A DNA stretch of 64,000 nucleotides from CAZOOK01 sp964581385. Its GTDB lineage: Bacteria; Pseudomonadota; Gammaproteobacteria; Nevskiales; Nevskiaceae. Below the pieces are notes generated by a model. The model was not told the DNA's origin. It saw only the letters and a list, made by a program, of their open reading frames with translations, and did no database searches. This document shows, in pieces, positions 16,755-24,372 of this stretch; the first letter of the stretch is position 1, and every line of letters starts with the position of its first letter. The position numbers and the translations under genes are program-made. The stretch spans positions 1 through 64,000 of the forward strand of contig CAZOOK010000011.1 of the NCBI GenBank assembly GCA_964581385.1, written 5' to 3'.

Positions 16755-17687
16755 TCACTGCCCTTCCACTGCCGCCGCCGCTTTACTCCGCCGCAAGCGT
16801 CTCCACGGGTTGCGCAGTTCATGGCGTACCAGCATTTCCAGACCCCGCCATCCCAGTCGCCCGCTGCCCAGCAGCGCCATAGCCAGTCTGTGCGCGGACT
16901 TCATTTCTCCGTCGCTATAGCATCCCGACATGGCGAACAGACGGTAGTGCGCGAGGATTGCCGGTTGACTTGCGAGAAAAGCTGCGTTTTTTTCCAGCAG
17001 CCGCAGCCGCAGCTCGGAATTAGCGCCGCGATTCCTGCTCAGACTCGTGCCTTCGCCGATATGCACGCGCAGCAATGGTGCCGGCAGCGACTTATAGGGC
17101 GTAGCCGCCGCAACCAGCCGCATTGCCAGATCGATGTCTTCGCAACTCGTGAAGCACTCGTCGAACAGACCGACAGCGAGCAGCATATCGCGCCGGATAG
17201 CGACGCCAAACGACAACGCAAAGCGTTTGAGGAACGGGTGCTGCGACGGCTGTTTGCCATCCCAGGCGTCGTTCCACAGCAGGACCTCGGCATGTAGTGG
17301 AGTGCGATCATGCCGATACCGTTCGATTCCAGTCCAGATCAATCCCAATCCAGGTTCAGCCGCAATCAATTTGCGCACGTCGGCGATGTAGTCCGGCAAC
17401 AGCTCGTCGTCATCGTCGACAAACGCGACCCACTTGCCCCTCGCATTCCGAACGGCAAGGTTGCGGGCCGCGGGCGCTCCGCGCGCGACGTCATTGCGTG
17501 AGCTGCGAATGCGCGGATCTTGCGCGAACCCAGCCAGCACTGCTGGCGTGTCGTCGGTGGAGCCGTCATCGACCACCACCAACTCGAAATCGGGATCGGT
17601 CTGCGCGAGCACGCTGCGCAGTGCACGCGGCAACAGATGAGCACGGTTATGCGTTGGCAGCACGATGCTGATGGCGGGAGCAGTCAT
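16755..17687 (-). CDS. GT2-family glycosyltransferase
   Basis: A 310-aa family-2 (GT-A fold) glycosyltransferase: ISIVLPTHNRAHLLPRALRSV, LVVVDDGSTDDTPAVL, APAARNLAVRNARGKWVAFVDDDDELLPDYI (acidic metal motif) and FTSCEDIDLAMRL. The C-terminal 90 residues are helical and basic, which may associate with the membrane. The ATG at 17687 overlaps the stop of the upstream GT9 gene by four bases. Sugar specificity is unknown. Confidence 0.87.
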   Translation of the reverse strand: MTAPAISIVLPTHNRAHLLPRALRSVLAQTDPDFELVVVDDGSTDDTPAVLAGFAQDPRIRSSRNDVARGAPAARNLAVRNARGKWVAFVDDDDELLPDYIADVRKLIAAEPGLGLIWTGIERYRHDRTPLHAEVLLWNDAWDGKQPSQHPFLKRFALSFGVAIRRDMLLAVGLFDECFTSCEDIDLAMRLVAAATPYKSLPAPLLRVHIGEGTSLSRNRGANSELRLRLLEKNAAFLASQPAILAHYRLFAMSGCYSDGEMKSAHRLAMALLGSGRLGWRGLEMLVRHELRNPWRRLRRSKAAAAVEGQ

Positions 17688-18745
17688 GACTCAACGGTAA
17701 GGCGACGTTCGCTCTGCGCAGCTGCGACCGCATCCAGCAATTCGCGGGCAGCTGCCGCCAGAGCATCGTTGGCAATACCGTGGCAAGCGTCCTCGGCAAC
17801 ATCCTCGGTAAAGATCACACGGTGCAGCGGTTCATTTATCCCTGGAGCCCAATTGCGATAATCCCAACGGCGCCGGTACCAGCACACACTCGGGGTGTGC
17901 ACCATACGCGCCACGTGCAGGCCGCCTGAATCGCCTGACAGATGCAGACGCGCGCCATCGATCAGTGCAATGTACTGATTTACATTCAGAGTGCCGTCAA
18001 ACACGCGCCACGGCTGGAATGGCAGACTACGAACAAGTGCGCGCAGAAGTGCGCGTTCGCGCTCAGCCGGCCCGCACGACAACGCGATACGCCCGTACCG
18101 CTCGTGCAGGCGAGTGAGCAGATCGACGTATTGCTCGACTGGCAGCTCTTTGCCGGCGAAAGAATAGTACGGCGACACGTGCAGATAGGTCTTGCGATCC
18201 GCCTCAGTCAGTCCGCATTCAAGGAACCATTCCGGCTTGATCCGCGCGCCGAATTCGACACGGTCCCCTTGCAGCCCGCACATCTTCAACAGTTTCCAGT
18301 GCTGTAGAAACATCGGCTCCTGGTGCCATGGGAGATCCACAGTGTGCGTATACAGCAGCGGCTGCCACCACCAGGGCTTGTTGTGATCGGTACGACGGCC
18401 GACGCGGTAACGGGCACCGATCAGGTTTGCGATCAGTCCAGCACGATTGTGCCCGCTGAATACGAATACCACGTCGATATGCTCGCGGCGCAGCGCTTTG
18501 ATCAGGCCGATATTGTCGAATGGGCGCCGCCGCATCGCAGGCTGCGGTACGTCCACCCAGGGGGCGATGGACTGGAAGAACGACGGTGCGCCAGCGATGA
18601 CCTGCAATTGCGCGCGTGGGTAGTTGTCGCGCAGCAGTTTCAACGCCGGCAGCAGATGGATGGAATCGCCGAGCGCCGGATTCTCGATCGCGAGCACCTT
18701 CTTGGCGTCGCGAGTCAGCTGATACAACTCGGCCGGATCACGCAT
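17684..18745 (-). CDS. GT9-family (heptosyltransferase-like) glycosyltransferase
   Basis: A 353-aa protein of glycosyltransferase family 9, the family of ADP-heptose:LPS heptosyltransferases. Support: AKKVLAIENPALGDSIHLLPALKLLRDNYP at the N-terminus (the GD-SI-LP nucleotide-sugar motif), a central VGRRTDHNKPWW stretch, HVSPYYSFAGKELPVEQYVDLL and SGDSGGLHVARMVHTPSVCWY (the donor site). Family enzymes add heptose or N-acetylglucosamine-type sugars to LPS core. The start was set at ATG 18745 inside the end of the preceding gene, which gives the usual N-terminus; the frame is open about 47 codons further upstream. Confidence 0.87.
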   Translation of the reverse strand: MRDPAELYQLTRDAKKVLAIENPALGDSIHLLPALKLLRDNYPRAQLQVIAGAPSFFQSIAPWVDVPQPAMRRRPFDNIGLIKALRREHIDVVFVFSGHNRAGLIANLIGARYRVGRRTDHNKPWWWQPLLYTHTVDLPWHQEPMFLQHWKLLKMCGLQGDRVEFGARIKPEWFLECGLTEADRKTYLHVSPYYSFAGKELPVEQYVDLLTRLHERYGRIALSCGPAERERALLRALVRSLPFQPWRVFDGTLNVNQYIALIDGARLHLSGDSGGLHVARMVHTPSVCWYRRRWDYRNWAPGINEPLHRVIFTEDVAEDACHGIANDALAAAARELLDAVAAAQSERRLTVES

Positions 18746-19865
18746 GCGTGCGCACCGATTGTTCCGCACGCACGGGCTGGAAGCCTTCATAAAACGCGGC
18801 GAACCGCTGTGCCTGTCCGAGTCGCGTGTATTGATTGTCGACAATGAAGGCACGCGCAGCCGTCCCAGCCCGCTCGCGCAGCGCACGATCGCCGGCGAAC
18901 AGCTTCATTGCGGAATAGAGGTCCTCGACGCTGCGCGGTGGCACCAACCGACCATGATCGGGTTCGACGAATGTCTCGGGAATACCGCCGAGCCGCGAGG
19001 CGATGACCGGTTTGGCCGCAGCCATCGCTTCCCAGATCACCAGTCCCAGCGCTTCGGTACCGACCGCCGGATGCACGAGGACATCGATCATCGCGTCGAT
19101 GCGCTCGACATCCTCGACAAAGCCGACCATGCGAATCGCATCGCCAAGGCCGAGCTTGGCGATGCGCTGCTCCAGTACGGGAATGAGCGATCCCTCGCCC
19201 ACAATCAAAAGGCGCACCGCCGGGTTTTCACGAACCAAGCGCGCACCGGCTTCAACGAATTCACGCTGACCTTTGCCGTCCGGAAGGCCGGCGCCGCCGA
19301 TCACCGCGAAAACCACATGTGATTCGTCCCAACCGAATGCTTGGCGCATCTGCGACCGCGCTTTTTTATCCGGTTTGAAACGGGCTGTATCGATGCCAGC
19401 GTAAATCAGATGCAGTCTGCGCGGATCGCCATGAAGCTGAGCGGCGAGATCGTCGAACACCGCTTTGGAAACCGCCGTTACATGACCCAGCCGCAACAGA
19501 AAACGCGCGCTGGTGGCGCTGAGCGGCGTCATCAGATGGCGCGTCAGAGCGACCTCGGGGCGGTTGTTGGCAAGTCGCGCGGCAACGCCGGTGACCCAGA
19601 AATCGCGCCCGTGATGCGCATGGAGAATCTGCGCTCCGAATTGTTCCGATAACCGGCGCAAGCGTAGCCCCCATGCGACTTTGGAGCCTTCGACATATTC
19701 GATACGCAAACCCGGCACGGCGGTCGCACGCGCGGTCCAACGCGCACCTTGGCGGATCGCAAGCATGACCTCGTGACCCTGCTCAACCAGTCCCGCGCAG
19801 AGTTCCAACGTCTGCGTATCGACGCCACCGCCGTTGAAAATGGAATTGACTTGGATAATGCGCAT
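18738..19865 (-). CDS. GT4-family glycosyltransferase
   Basis: A 375-aa GT-B glycosyltransferase. N-terminus MRIIQVNSIFNGGGVDTQTLELCAGLVEQGHEV; donor domain with VIGGAGLPDGKGQREFVEAGARLV, LLIVGEG, and HPAVGTEALGLVIWEAMAAAKPVIASRLGGIPE (E-x7-E). It is the first gene of the six-gene minus-strand series (19865 to 14103), with overlaps throughout, so a single transcript is likely, starting in the 150-nt gap shared with the divergent AstE/AspA-like gene. Confidence 0.88.
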   Translation of the reverse strand: MRIIQVNSIFNGGGVDTQTLELCAGLVEQGHEVMLAIRQGARWTARATAVPGLRIEYVEGSKVAWGLRLRRLSEQFGAQILHAHHGRDFWVTGVAARLANNRPEVALTRHLMTPLSATSARFLLRLGHVTAVSKAVFDDLAAQLHGDPRRLHLIYAGIDTARFKPDKKARSQMRQAFGWDESHVVFAVIGGAGLPDGKGQREFVEAGARLVRENPAVRLLIVGEGSLIPVLEQRIAKLGLGDAIRMVGFVEDVERIDAMIDVLVHPAVGTEALGLVIWEAMAAAKPVIASRLGGIPETFVEPDHGRLVPPRSVEDLYSAMKLFAGDRALRERAGTAARAFIVDNQYTRLGQAQRFAAFYEGFQPVRAEQSVRTHA

Positions 19866-20016
19866 GAAATTACGGGTCGGACGGCGCTGTCGCGCCGCAG
19901 CCGTACAACGCCGGCCCGCAAGTTTATAACTTTACCCGTATGCGCATAAAGGCGGGCACTCCCTCCATGGCACAAGCCGTGCGCGACCAACTGCCGTTTC
20001 TAGGTTAAATTGAGTT

Positions 20017-21069
20017 ATGGACGCGGAAAGAGAGACGTTTGAACTTGGCGGCGTGAGAATCGCGCCGGGCGAGCGTCGTACCGTCAACCTGCAGGTGGCG
20101 AATCTCTATACCAACGCGCCAGTGAATCTGCCAGTGATCGTACAGCACGGCACTACGCCGGGGCCAAAGCTGTTTGTCAGTGCGGCACTGCATGGCGATG
20201 AAATCATCGGCGTCGAAATCATCCGTCGGCTACTCAAACTACCCGCGCTCGATGAACTGCGGGGCACATTGCTGGCGATCCCGATCGTTAACGTGCCCGC
20301 CTTCCTGCTGCAATCCCGTTACCTGCCGGACCGGCGTGATCTCAATCGCAGCTTTCCGGGCAGCGATACCGGTTCACTCGCGGCACGGCTCGCATACCTG
20401 TTCTTGAATGCCGTCGTCGGCCGCTGCGACTACGGCATCGATCTGCATACCGGCGCGATCCACCGGCCGAACCTGCCACAGATCCGCACCGATCTGTCAC
20501 AACCCGAAAATCTGCGGTTGGCCAAAGCCTTCGGTGCGCCGTTACTGCTCAACTCGACGCCAGCCGCCGGAACATTGCGAGAATACACGACAAAAAAAGG
20601 CATCCCGGTGCTGCTTTACGAGTCGAGCGAAGCGCTGCGCTTTGACGAAGTCTGCATTCGTATCGGCGTGCTTGGCGTGCAGAACGTCATGCATCTGCTC
20701 GGCATGCTACCGCCGCCGATCGAGCCGCTGTCGCCGGCGACAGAACCGGTGATCGCCCGTTCCAGCGTATGGACGCGTGCGCCGGCGAGCGGAATTCTGC
20801 GCGCGCAGGCTCGCCTGGGCGACGAGGTGCGCAAGGGACAAGTGCTCGGCATAGTCGGCGATCCATTCGGTGAAATGGAAACTCCGGTCACGGCATTGGC
20901 CAATGGTCTGATTATCGGCCGCTTGAATCTGCCCTTGGTTTACGAGGGCGACGCCTTGTTTCACATTGCGCGGATCCAAGGGACTGAGGCCACCGCGCCG
21001 GTATCGGCGCGCACCGAGCCCGACGTCACTGGACAGGTGCCGAACAGCGACGAGCCAGCGGTTGTCTGA
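20017..21069 (+). CDS. Succinylglutamate desuccinylase/aspartoacylase (AstE/AspA) family hydrolase
   Basis: A 350-aa zinc hydrolase of the M14-like AstE/AspA family. Zinc ligands are visible in AALHGDEIIG (His and Glu) and in GIDLHTG (second His); the DLNRSFPG motif supplies the substrate-binding Arg. The C-terminal 100 residues form a barrel-like domain (ARLGDEVRKGQVLGIVGDPFG resembles a biotinyl/lipoyl hairpin), which is usual for this branch. These enzymes remove acyl groups from amino acids; the true substrate is unknown, and arginine-succinyltransferase genes are absent. Its 3' end overlaps the convergent M14 peptidase gene by 109 nt. Confidence 0.83.
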   Translation: MDAERETFELGGVRIAPGERRTVNLQVANLYTNAPVNLPVIVQHGTTPGPKLFVSAALHGDEIIGVEIIRRLLKLPALDELRGTLLAIPIVNVPAFLLQSRYLPDRRDLNRSFPGSDTGSLAARLAYLFLNAVVGRCDYGIDLHTGAIHRPNLPQIRTDLSQPENLRLAKAFGAPLLLNSTPAAGTLREYTTKKGIPVLLYESSEALRFDEVCIRIGVLGVQNVMHLLGMLPPPIEPLSPATEPVIARSSVWTRAPASGILRAQARLGDEVRKGQVLGIVGDPFGEMETPVTALANGLIIGRLNLPLVYEGDALFHIARIQGTEATAPVSARTEPDVTGQVPNSDEPAVV

Positions 21070-22061
21070 GTCGGCCAGCGGGAAGCAGACGCCGGCGAAG
21101 TGAAAATGCATTCGGCCCAGCTTGAATCGATCGGGACGTCGGGTTCGCCGGCAGCTTCTAGAAAATCCCTTTTCTCGTCATTGATCGCAGCACTCGCCGT
21201 CTGCGCGGGTGCGGTATGTCGATGGGCGGGCAGGTGGTGATTGAGCCAGTCGCCAAGATCGGCCCACATCCGTGACGACTCCTCCTTTGTGGGAATCCGC
21301 GTCGATTGCGGAAGTTCCAGTGTCACCACCGGCAGACCAAGGCTGAGTCCGGCGTAATCGCCAAGTGAGCCGGGGTAGGTGCCGATCGGTTGCAGGCGCA
21401 GATAGCCGACCTTGTGTGGCGCCTCGGGCGGGCCGTCGTAGTCGAGCACGCCGTATGGCGCGTGCACGCTGATGATGGCATCGGGCTGGAACTTGGCGAT
21501 TTGTTCGACGAGCCAGCGCGTCTCCGGCTCGGAGGCCGGCGCGACACCCGGATAACGATGCGGGTCGCGACCTGTCTTGGTGATCCAATACTTGAGCGCC
21601 TGCGTTGCCGCATCGGGTGCAGGGAAGTTGCGGTTGAGATCAACACCGGCGGCGTTGACGCGGGTCGGATTGCGCGCGAACAGGCCGTCGGGATTCACCA
21701 AGGGCGCGACGCGCCAATAGACCGACCGTTCCTTGGTCGTGTCGAGCCGATGCATCCAGTCGAAAACCAGCTCGACCGCCGCCAGTTCGTCACCGTGGAT
21801 CGCGCCGACCATCAGCACTCGCGGCGGCTCACCGCCGGTGGTTTCGGTCTGCGGAAAATCGCGCACCAGCAACGGTCGCTTCTGCACGCTGTGTGCGCCG
21901 ACTTCCAGCTGCGCCGCATTGCAGCGTGCCTCGTTGACGTGCGCCAGGCGGTGGGCAAGGGATTTGCAGAACTGCTGCGGCTCGGTAACGCCGGCCGCCT
22001 GTACCGCATTTCCCGCCGAGAGCAACAGCCCGGCCAGAATTCTGGCGTATTGTGTCTTCAG
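20961..22061 (-). CDS. Periplasmic M14 zinc carboxypeptidase (MpaA-like), probable CTG start
   Basis: An M14 metallocarboxypeptidase: VLMVGAIHGDELAAVELV (zinc His and Glu), NPTRVNAAGVDLNRNFP (substrate Asn-Arg), ISVHAPYGVLDY (zinc His) and LPVVTLELPQ (catalytic Glu region). Related enzymes such as MpaA trim murein peptides. No ATG, GTG or TTG gives a complete signal peptide; the first ordinary start (TTG 22025) begins in its middle. A CTG at 22061 has AAGGAG 8 nt upstream, overlaps the dsbA stop as CTGA, and gives the signal peptide MKTQYARILAGLLLSAGNAVQA, so I take it as the start (366 aa). The last 85 residues or so lie beyond the usual domain end, and the final 36 are read antisense to the neighbouring gene. 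Confidence 0.8.
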   Translation of the reverse strand: MKTQYARILAGLLLSAGNAVQAAGVTEPQQFCKSLAHRLAHVNEARCNAAQLEVGAHSVQKRPLLVRDFPQTETTGGEPPRVLMVGAIHGDELAAVELVFDWMHRLDTTKERSVYWRVAPLVNPDGLFARNPTRVNAAGVDLNRNFPAPDAATQALKYWITKTGRDPHRYPGVAPASEPETRWLVEQIAKFQPDAIISVHAPYGVLDYDGPPEAPHKVGYLRLQPIGTYPGSLGDYAGLSLGLPVVTLELPQSTRIPTKEESSRMWADLGDWLNHHLPAHRHTAPAQTASAAINDEKRDFLEAAGEPDVPIDSSWAECIFTSPASASRWPTQTTAGSSLFGTCPVTSGSVRADTGAVASVPWIRAM

Positions 22062-22711
22062 AGTTTGCGCTCCTTGCGCGCCTTCTCGACAAGAAAATCG
22101 ACCACTTGCAGCATACGGCTAAAATCGCCGGCCATCCCACCATCAGTCAAATAACGGCCATCGACAACCATCGTCGGTACACCGGTCACGCCATAATTAC
22201 GCGCCAATTCGTCAGCGCGGCGCAACCGGCTTTCGACCAACGGATCATTTGCCGCGACATCAAACGCGGTTGCTGCGACCAGCGCTTTCTCACCGAAAAA
22301 GCTGCGCAGGTCGTCGAGGGTTTCCAGCGGTCGGCCACCTTCGTGAATCGCCTCGAACAGCGGAATGTGGATACTGTCAGAAACTCGGAGTATCTGCGCG
22401 ATGTAAAACGCACGCGCATGCAGGACACCAACAGGCCGCCCAAGCGTGGCCGGAACGCGCTCAAAGGACACATCGCGCGGAATCTGCCGCACCCACTCGC
22501 GCAACGTCGGATCAAACGCAAAGCAGTGTGGACAGCCGTACCAGAAAAACTCTTGTACGAGAACTTTGTGGCCGTCGGCCGGCGCGGCGGCGTGCGTCGC
22601 AAGCGTGTATTCCTTGCCTTGCTGGAACGCGCCGCTGGCACCGGTGCGCGACGAACAAGCCGCTAAGAGAACGACCAGGAGTAAATGGCAGAGGCGGTGC
22701 AGCCGGTGCAT
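22058..22711 (-). CDS. dsbA: DsbA-type thiol:disulfide oxidoreductase, lipoprotein
   Basis: Introduces disulphide bonds into exported proteins. The 217-aa protein has the thioredoxin-fold active site FFWYGCPHC (Cys60 and Cys63, the CPHC of DsbA), and the cis-Pro loop in YGVTGVPTMVVDG. The N-terminus carries a lipobox, LAAC, at Cys19, so this DsbA is probably lipid-anchored rather than free in the periplasm. It lies 15 nt after the cytochrome c4 gene, as in Pseudomonas, and its stop overlaps the probable CTG start of the M14 gene. Confidence 0.92.
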   Translation of the reverse strand: MHRLHRLCHLLLVVLLAACSSRTGASGAFQQGKEYTLATHAAAPADGHKVLVQEFFWYGCPHCFAFDPTLREWVRQIPRDVSFERVPATLGRPVGVLHARAFYIAQILRVSDSIHIPLFEAIHEGGRPLETLDDLRSFFGEKALVAATAFDVAANDPLVESRLRRADELARNYGVTGVPTMVVDGRYLTDGGMAGDFSRMLQVVDFLVEKARKERKL

Positions 22712-22726
22712 ACCGCCGTTGCGGCC

Positions 22727-23368
22727 TTACTGCAGGCCGGATACGTATGAACCCAGCGCGGCGATTTCAGTATCCGACAGCTGGGCGGCCACGGCCTTCA
22801 TCATCTTGCCCTTCGTGTCCTTGTCGCCGGCGCCGCGCTCACCGGCGCGATAGGCCTTGAGCTGTGCGACGACGTAGCCACTATTCTGGCCGGACAGGCG
22901 CGGCATTGCCGCCGCGGCATTGCCGAGGCCCTGCGGGCCGTGGCAGCCGGAGCATGCGGGCAGAGCACGCGTCGCGTCGCCGGCACGATAAAGCTTTTCG
23001 GCGACCTTGACCGCGTCCGCACTGGCGACGCCCGGTACTGCCGCCTGCGAGGCGAAAAACGCACCGAGGTTGCGCATGTCTTCATCCGATAGCGCCGACG
23101 CCTGACCCATCATGACCGGATTCTTGCGCTGGCTGGATTTGAACGCATTCAGCTGCGAATAGATGTACGCGGAATGCTGTGCGGCTAGTTTCGGCCATTC
23201 AGGGTTGATCGCACCGTTGCCGTTAGGGCCATGACAGGCGAAGCAAGTCGCCGCCTTGGCCGCGCCGGCACCGGCATCGCCATGGACGAACGGATCCTGC
23301 TTTGCACCTTCCGCAAAGACACTGGACAAGCTCACAGACAGAACTGACGCTAGCAGCAGGCGCTTCAT
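22727..23368 (-). CDS. Cytochrome c4, dihaem periplasmic electron carrier
   Basis: A 213-aa dihaem c-type cytochrome. Signal peptide MKRLLLASVLSVSLSSVFA, then two homologous domains each with a haem-binding CxxCH: Cys42-Cys45-His46 (CFACH) and Cys139-Cys142-His143 (CSGCH). Each domain also has a likely axial Met (NPVMMGQ; KGKMMKAV). The duplicated layout and size are those of cytochrome c4, which feeds electrons to terminal oxidases such as the cbb3 type. First gene of the c4-dsbA-M14 series; divergent from engB. Confidence 0.94.
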   Translation of the reverse strand: MKRLLLASVLSVSLSSVFAEGAKQDPFVHGDAGAGAAKAATCFACHGPNGNGAINPEWPKLAAQHSAYIYSQLNAFKSSQRKNPVMMGQASALSDEDMRNLGAFFASQAAVPGVASADAVKVAEKLYRAGDATRALPACSGCHGPQGLGNAAAAMPRLSGQNSGYVVAQLKAYRAGERGAGDKDTKGKMMKAVAAQLSDTEIAALGSYVSGLQ

Positions 23369-23459
23369 GAACGGCTCCGGATGGGATATCCCGGCGACTG
23401 GTGATCAGCGCCGGAAAGAACTATGTTGCGGTGAAAGTTTACAACAAGCCCGACTTAAA

Positions 23460-24110
23460 GTGCCTCGTTCGACGTCAACTTCAGATTCAACCGCGGATGC
23501 GACGCCCAACCTATTCGCGTCCGCACAGTTTCTGCTTTCCGCGGCGGACGGCCGCCAGCTGCCGCACGATGACGCCCCAGAAGTGGCTTTCGTCGGCCGC
23601 TCCAACTCCGGCAAATCGAGTGCCCTCAATACGCTCAGCAATCACCGCCAGCTTGCGCGCGTCAGCAAAACACCCGGCCGCACGCAGCTCATCAACCTAT
23701 TTGGACTCAGCGGCGGCGCGCGGCTGGTGGACTTGCCGGGCTACGGCTACGCCGCCGTACCGGAAGCGATCCGCAAGCGCTGGCGCACGCTGGTCGGCGG
23801 CTACATCAGCGAGCGGCCGAATCTGCGCGGCGTCGTCATCATGATGGATGTGCGTCGTCCGCTGACGGACATTGATCGGCAGATGCTGGACTGGGCGCAC
23901 GCGCACGGCAGGCGCGTTCACATTCTGCTCACGAAAGCCGACAAGCTGTCGTTCGGCGCCGCCAAGCAGACGCTGCTGAAAGTCCGCCACGAGCTGCCGG
24001 GTGATATTGGCGTGCAGCTGTTTTCAGCGCTGGCGCGCAGCGGCGTCGAGGAAGCGCGCGCTGCGGTCACGGCGCTGCTCGGCGCGGATTCCGCGGATCC
24101 GGTGGCATAG
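23460..24110 (+). CDS. engB: Ribosome-biogenesis GTP-binding protein EngB/YihA
   Basis: GTPase needed for large ribosomal subunit assembly and cell division. The 216-aa protein has all G motifs: G1 GRSNSGKSS (from Gly46), G2 TPGRT, G3 DLPGYGYA, G4 TKAD and G5 SAL. Start chosen: GTG 23460, giving the usual length near 210 aa; the open frame continues upstream through the divergent cytochrome c4 gene, which is not credible coding. Its TAG stop is followed one base later by the U-tract end of the convergent small-RNA terminator. Neighbourhood with polA is as in E. coli and Pseudomonas. Confidence 0.93.
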   Translation: MPRSTSTSDSTADATPNLFASAQFLLSAADGRQLPHDDAPEVAFVGRSNSGKSSALNTLSNHRQLARVSKTPGRTQLINLFGLSGGARLVDLPGYGYAAVPEAIRKRWRTLVGGYISERPNLRGVVIMMDVRRPLTDIDRQMLDWAHAHGRRVHILLTKADKLSFGAAKQTLLKVRHELPGDIGVQLFSALARSGVEEARAAVTALLGADSADPVA

Positions 24111-24111
24111 C

Positions 24112-24230
24112 AAAAAAAATTGCCCGGCGGCACAGGGAGGAGCCGCCGGGCAACGAGTTCCGGCTTGGGGGTGCCGGAAATTCCGCCCAGGGAGTAAGAG
24201 GGCGGGAGCGCGACAGGGAGATCGCCGCTC
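24112..24230 (-). ncRNA. C-rich-loop small RNA between engB and polA (Spot 42/ErsA position, sX13-like)
   Basis: An RNA of about 119 nt made of four consecutive hairpins. H1 24230-24206: 8-bp stem with a bulged G, loop UCUCCCUG. H2 24205-24183: CCGCCC/GGGCGG, loop UCUUACUCCCU. H3 24179-24158: 7 bp, loop ACCCCCAA. H4 24153-24120: perfect 12-bp GC-rich stem, loop UCCUCCCUGU, then eight U (24119-24112), a classic terminator. The loops show CUCCC or CCUCC, complementary to Shine-Dalgarno sequences. E. coli has Spot 42 and Pseudomonas ErsA in this position; Xanthomonas sX13 has C-rich loops and lies beside polA. It should act by base pairing near ribosome-binding sites. That it is transcribed is inferred from promoter, structure and terminator. 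Confidence 0.85.
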
Positions 24231-24235
24231 GCAGG

Positions 24236-24265
24236 ATTAGAGGCAACACCGGAAAACAAGTTCAA
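24236..24265 (-). promoter_or_regulatory. Predicted sigma-70 promoter of the small RNA
   Basis: On the minus strand a -35-like TTGAAC (24265-24260) and a -10-like TCTAAT (24241-24236, five of six matches to TATAAT) are separated by 18 nt. The expected start, 6-7 nt downstream, falls at 24230-24229, exactly where the first hairpin begins. It lies in the non-coding gap after polA. Confidence 0.65.
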
Positions 24266-24353
24266 CGCAACGCAGCAAAATTTCCGGGAGCAGCCTCAAA
24301 AAGCTTGCAATGTTGGTTCAACTTATTGATGTAAAAGTATTTTAAGTTCTCGT

Positions 24354-24372
24354 AAAAAAGCGTTACGAACGC
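24354..24372 (-). terminator. Short terminator overlapping the polA stop codon
   Basis: On the minus strand GCGTT, loop CGT, AACGC (24372-24360) is followed at once by six T (24359-24354). The polA stop codon TAA (24365-24363) sits inside the hairpin. The stem is only 5 bp, so termination may be partial. It would separate polA from the small-RNA transcript. Confidence 0.55.
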
